In this document: piece after piece, positions 16,376 to 18,080 of the stretch | How positions within the stretch are numbered: position 1 is the first letter of the stretch | Layout: every line of letters begins with the position of its first letter | Origin: Comamonadaceae bacterium CG_4_10_14_3_um_filter_60_75 | Lineage (GTDB): Bacteria > Pseudomonadota > Gammaproteobacteria > Burkholderiales > Burkholderiaceae_C | Assembly (NCBI GenBank): GCA_002784245.1 | Contig: PFKL01000070.1 | Span: 1 to 18,080 of the forward strand | Length of the DNA: 18,080 nt | Direction: 5' to 3' | Notes under the pieces: model-generated | What the model was told of the DNA's origin: nothing | What the model saw: the letters and a program-made list of their open reading frames with translations, nothing else | Databases searched by the model: none | Position numbers and translations under genes: made by a program

Positions 16376-17125
16376 TCAGGTCTTGGCTTGGTCACGAGCA
16401 CGAGAACGCCGGTCCGCCATGCCTGGCTGCCATACGCTGCGAATAGCGTCAATCGTCTTGCGAATGAACTTGGCCTGCGCCTTGATCTGGTAATTGGCTT
16501 GTGCCATCTGCTCCTCAACGAGCTCGGATACACGGGAATCGAGGGTTGCTGGCGGCAGGATCAGGCGCCCCTCTGACTCTGACCCATCGCGCTCTACCTT
16601 GGCGCCCGCATTGCGGGCGATTTTGAGCATGGCAGCGTTTTCGCTGAGCACATGAACATACATGGAACGCACGCCTTCGTTGCGCGCGTGCATCATGGCA
16701 CGGTCAAACAAGCGTGCGCCGTAGCCGCGACCACGAACATGCTCCAACACCGAAACACCGAATTCGGCACTGGCGTCCTTGTGAACGCTGTTTGAATACG
16801 CCAAATGGGCCATGGCAATCAGTTGTAGATGCCGGTTGTAAATGCCAAATATCTCATCACGGTCGAAGTTGAGGTGGTCAACATAATGCTGAATCTGCTC
16901 ATCGTTGGCAGGGAAACCAAACCGAAAATAACGATCATGTGCGTTAAGCGCCTTCAAGTGTTGTCCGATCCTGCTGCGGTGATTGACCCCGAGCGAACGG
17001 ATCGGCACCATCAGGTCAGGCTTGCGTACGGCAGGAAGAGACAATGCGCTTGCGCGATCCTTCCCATCAGCAATGGTGGGCTTTGTACCACCAACGATCG
17101 GAGCGTCTTTATTGGTCATAAACAT
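16376..17125 (-). CDS. GNAT-family N-acetyltransferase
   Basis: The 249-residue protein has a GNAT domain at about 40-185. The acetyl-CoA pyrophosphate loop is RGRGYGARL (131-139), preceded by the strand AEFGVSVLEHV. A later segment SENAAMLKIARNAGA (161-175) is typical of the family's last helix. A basic, helical C-terminal tail (195-249) lies outside the fold. The acetyl acceptor cannot be read from sequence. The gene is the first of the minus-strand run that leads into corC (63-bp gap) and is divergent from the FFLEELY-type gene. An ATG two codons in (17119) is an alternative start. Confidence 0.88.
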   Translation of the reverse strand: MFMTNKDAPIVGGTKPTIADGKDRASALSLPAVRKPDLMVPIRSLGVNHRSRIGQHLKALNAHDRYFRFGFPANDEQIQHYVDHLNFDRDEIFGIYNRHLQLIAMAHLAYSNSVHKDASAEFGVSVLEHVRGRGYGARLFDRAMMHARNEGVRSMYVHVLSENAAMLKIARNAGAKVERDGSESEGRLILPPATLDSRVSELVEEQMAQANYQIKAQAKFIRKTIDAIRSVWQPGMADRRSRARDQAKT

Positions 17126-17183
17126 GCCGCTAATATAAGGGTTATCCCTAGGTTGAAACCTCTAGACACCATAAGACCCTGCA

Positions 17184-17207
17184 AAATTTGTGCATTGCAG
17201 CAAATTT
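17184..17207. promoter_or_regulatory. Dyad element in the divergent GNAT / FFLEELY-type gene region
   Basis: Perfect 7-bp arms AAATTTG (17184-17190) and CAAATTT (17201-17207) flank a 10-base spacer that starts with the odd palindrome TGCA-T-TGCA (17191-17199). Two smaller dyads lie nearby: AGGG-TTAT-CCCT (17138-17149) and AGGTT-GA-AACCT (17150-17161). The TGCA-rich centre recalls PhaR-type sites ahead of phasin genes, but that is a guess. Confidence 0.45.
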
Positions 17208-17249
17208 ACCACGATTCAAATCTTAAACTCCAGCTCAGGCCAAGTTCGA

Positions 17250-17990
17250 ATGGAAGCCGCATCAACACAAATACGTCAGGCCATAGGCTCGGTTGAAGAG
17301 CTGCGTGCAGAGGCAGCGCAATCAGTCGAGTTGTCACGCGCCCTTCATGACATCAAGACACTGCAAGCGAAGCGCTTTGCAGCAACCTATCACGACCTGT
17401 TGAACTCACCTACCTACAGCGGTTGTGCGCAATTTTTTATGACCGAACTTTACAGCGAGCGCGACTACGACCAACGTGATCGCCAATTTGCCAAGATTGC
17501 AGGCGCGATCGAAATGGCGTTTCCGCAACCCGTCATTGCAACTACAGTGGCTTTGGCAAGACTGCACCAAATAACCGAGACATTGGACCTTGCCATGGCT
17601 CGACAATGGCAACGTGAACAGGCACCTTCGCGAGCCATTCGATACTACCGCGCCTGGCGCGCGCTCAACTGCCCACAACAGCGCCAATGGCAGCTCGACA
17701 CCGTTTTGAGTATCGGTCGGAAACTGGGTGAACTCACGCGACGCAGAAGCCTGCGGCTACTCCTCAAAATGATGCGTCACCCCGCTGAGTTAGCAGGTTT
17801 GAGCGACCTTCAAACCTTCTTGGAGAACGGTTTTGATCGGTTCAGGCAGATCGCAAAAGCAGATGAAACACTGCAAACATTCCTCGACACGATTCAGACG
17901 CGAGAGGCGGGTTGGATCACTGCGCTGGAATCGATAGACGAACAGGAAGCCGAGGACCTGATTGGAAAAACCCTTCAGGGTAAGCCATAA
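17250..17990 (+). CDS. FFLEELY-motif family protein, function unknown
   Basis: The 246-residue protein is predicted to be almost wholly alpha-helical, with no signal peptide or membrane segment. It carries FFMTELYSERDYDQRDRQFA (62-81), matching the motif after which the FFLEELY-motif proteins of proteobacteria are named. No catalytic motif is visible. The open frame begins at 17190, but the first 20 residues span the dyad region and look non-coding, so I chose the ATG at 17250. It is the only plus-strand protein gene in the window. It is transcribed away from the GNAT gene and towards the rRNA operon, with a shared hairpin at its end. I cannot assign a function. Confidence 0.85.
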   Translation: MEAASTQIRQAIGSVEELRAEAAQSVELSRALHDIKTLQAKRFAATYHDLLNSPTYSGCAQFFMTELYSERDYDQRDRQFAKIAGAIEMAFPQPVIATTVALARLHQITETLDLAMARQWQREQAPSRAIRYYRAWRALNCPQQRQWQLDTVLSIGRKLGELTRRRSLRLLLKMMRHPAELAGLSDLQTFLENGFDRFRQIAKADETLQTFLDTIQTREAGWITALESIDEQEAEDLIGKTLQGKP

Positions 17991-17994
17991 AAGA

Positions 17995-18022
17995 AAACGC
18001 CCAATCAAGAGATTGGGCGTTT
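17995..18022. terminator. Strong stem-loop terminator shared by the 5S rRNA and FFLEELY-type genes
   Basis: A perfect 12-bp stem (AAACGCCCAATC at 17995-18006, GATTGGGCGTTT at 18011-18022) has the 4-base loop AAGA. On the minus strand the stem runs into GCGTTTTCTTTT, a good T-rich tail, so it mainly ends the rRNA operon. On the plus strand it begins five bases after the stop codon of the protein gene, with only three T. Confidence 0.9.
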
Positions 18023-18039
18023 AGGCTGGGGTAATGGAA

Positions 18040-18080
18040 GCCTGACGATGACCTACTTTCACACGGGAATCCGCACTATC
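18040..18080 (-). rRNA. rrf: 5S ribosomal RNA, 3' end, cut by window edge
   Basis: The minus strand reads GATAGTGCGGATTCCCGTGT, then GAAAGTAGGTCATCGTCAGGC, the conserved 3' part of proteobacterial 5S rRNA ending in the helix I strand. Only about 41 bases are inside the window. 16S and 23S genes should lie beyond the right edge. The exact 3' end may extend a few bases towards 18030. Confidence 0.93.

Overview
The window looks like a chromosomal segment of a betaproteobacterium of the order Burkholderiales, most likely family Comamonadaceae (Rhodoferax/Polaromonas-like). The reasons are the gene order corC-lnt-glyQ-glyS-gmhB-plsC-ygjP, the liuR-headed isovalerate operon that also carries aceK, moderately GC-rich sequence, and a short dispersed repeat of a kind I recall from this family. 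No search was run, so the taxonomy is inference. Every protein gene but one lies on the minus strand. I saw no insertion sequence, prophage, CRISPR array or tRNA.

Region A (1-5142, minus) is the start of a leucine/isovalerate (liu) operon: liuR (MerR type), a PaaI-like thioesterase, isovaleryl-CoA dehydrogenase, beta-carbonic anhydrase, isocitrate dehydrogenase kinase/phosphatase (aceK), and the 5' end of an acetyl-CoA acetyltransferase that runs off the left edge. A near-perfect dyad with arms TTGACGT/ACGTCAA just upstream of liuR is the likely LiuR operator. The logic fits together. Leucine breakdown yields acetyl-CoA, the thiolase handles the acetoacetate branch, AceK sets flux to the glyoxylate shunt, and carbonic anhydrase can supply bicarbonate for methylcrotonyl-CoA carboxylase, expected beyond the left edge.

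Region B (5143-8354, minus) is a two-gene unit that I cannot name. A lipoprotein has the architecture of M48 peptidase lipoproteins but seems to have lost the zinc site. An exported protein follows with three Cys-paired helical modules and nine exact 23-residue MORN repeats. This is the least understood part of the window.

Region C (8419-16312, minus) is a housekeeping and envelope run: corC, lnt, glyQ, glyS, gmhB, plsC and a YgjP-type metallopeptidase. It covers lipoprotein acylation, glycyl-tRNA charging, LPS heptose synthesis and phosphatidate synthesis.

Region D (16376-18080) holds a GNAT acetyltransferase on the minus strand. A divergent plus-strand gene of the FFLEELY-motif type follows, then a strong hairpin terminator, then the 3' end of a 5S rRNA gene arriving on the minus strand from an rRNA operon beyond the right edge.

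Across these regions I found four copies of a ~40-bp repeat with a fixed 30-bp core. Two copies bracket aceK in opposite orientation, one of them overlapping its stop codon. The other two lie inside the lnt and ygjP coding sequences, read in the same orientation and the same frame. This repeat and the pseudo-M48/MORN pair are the observations most worth following up.
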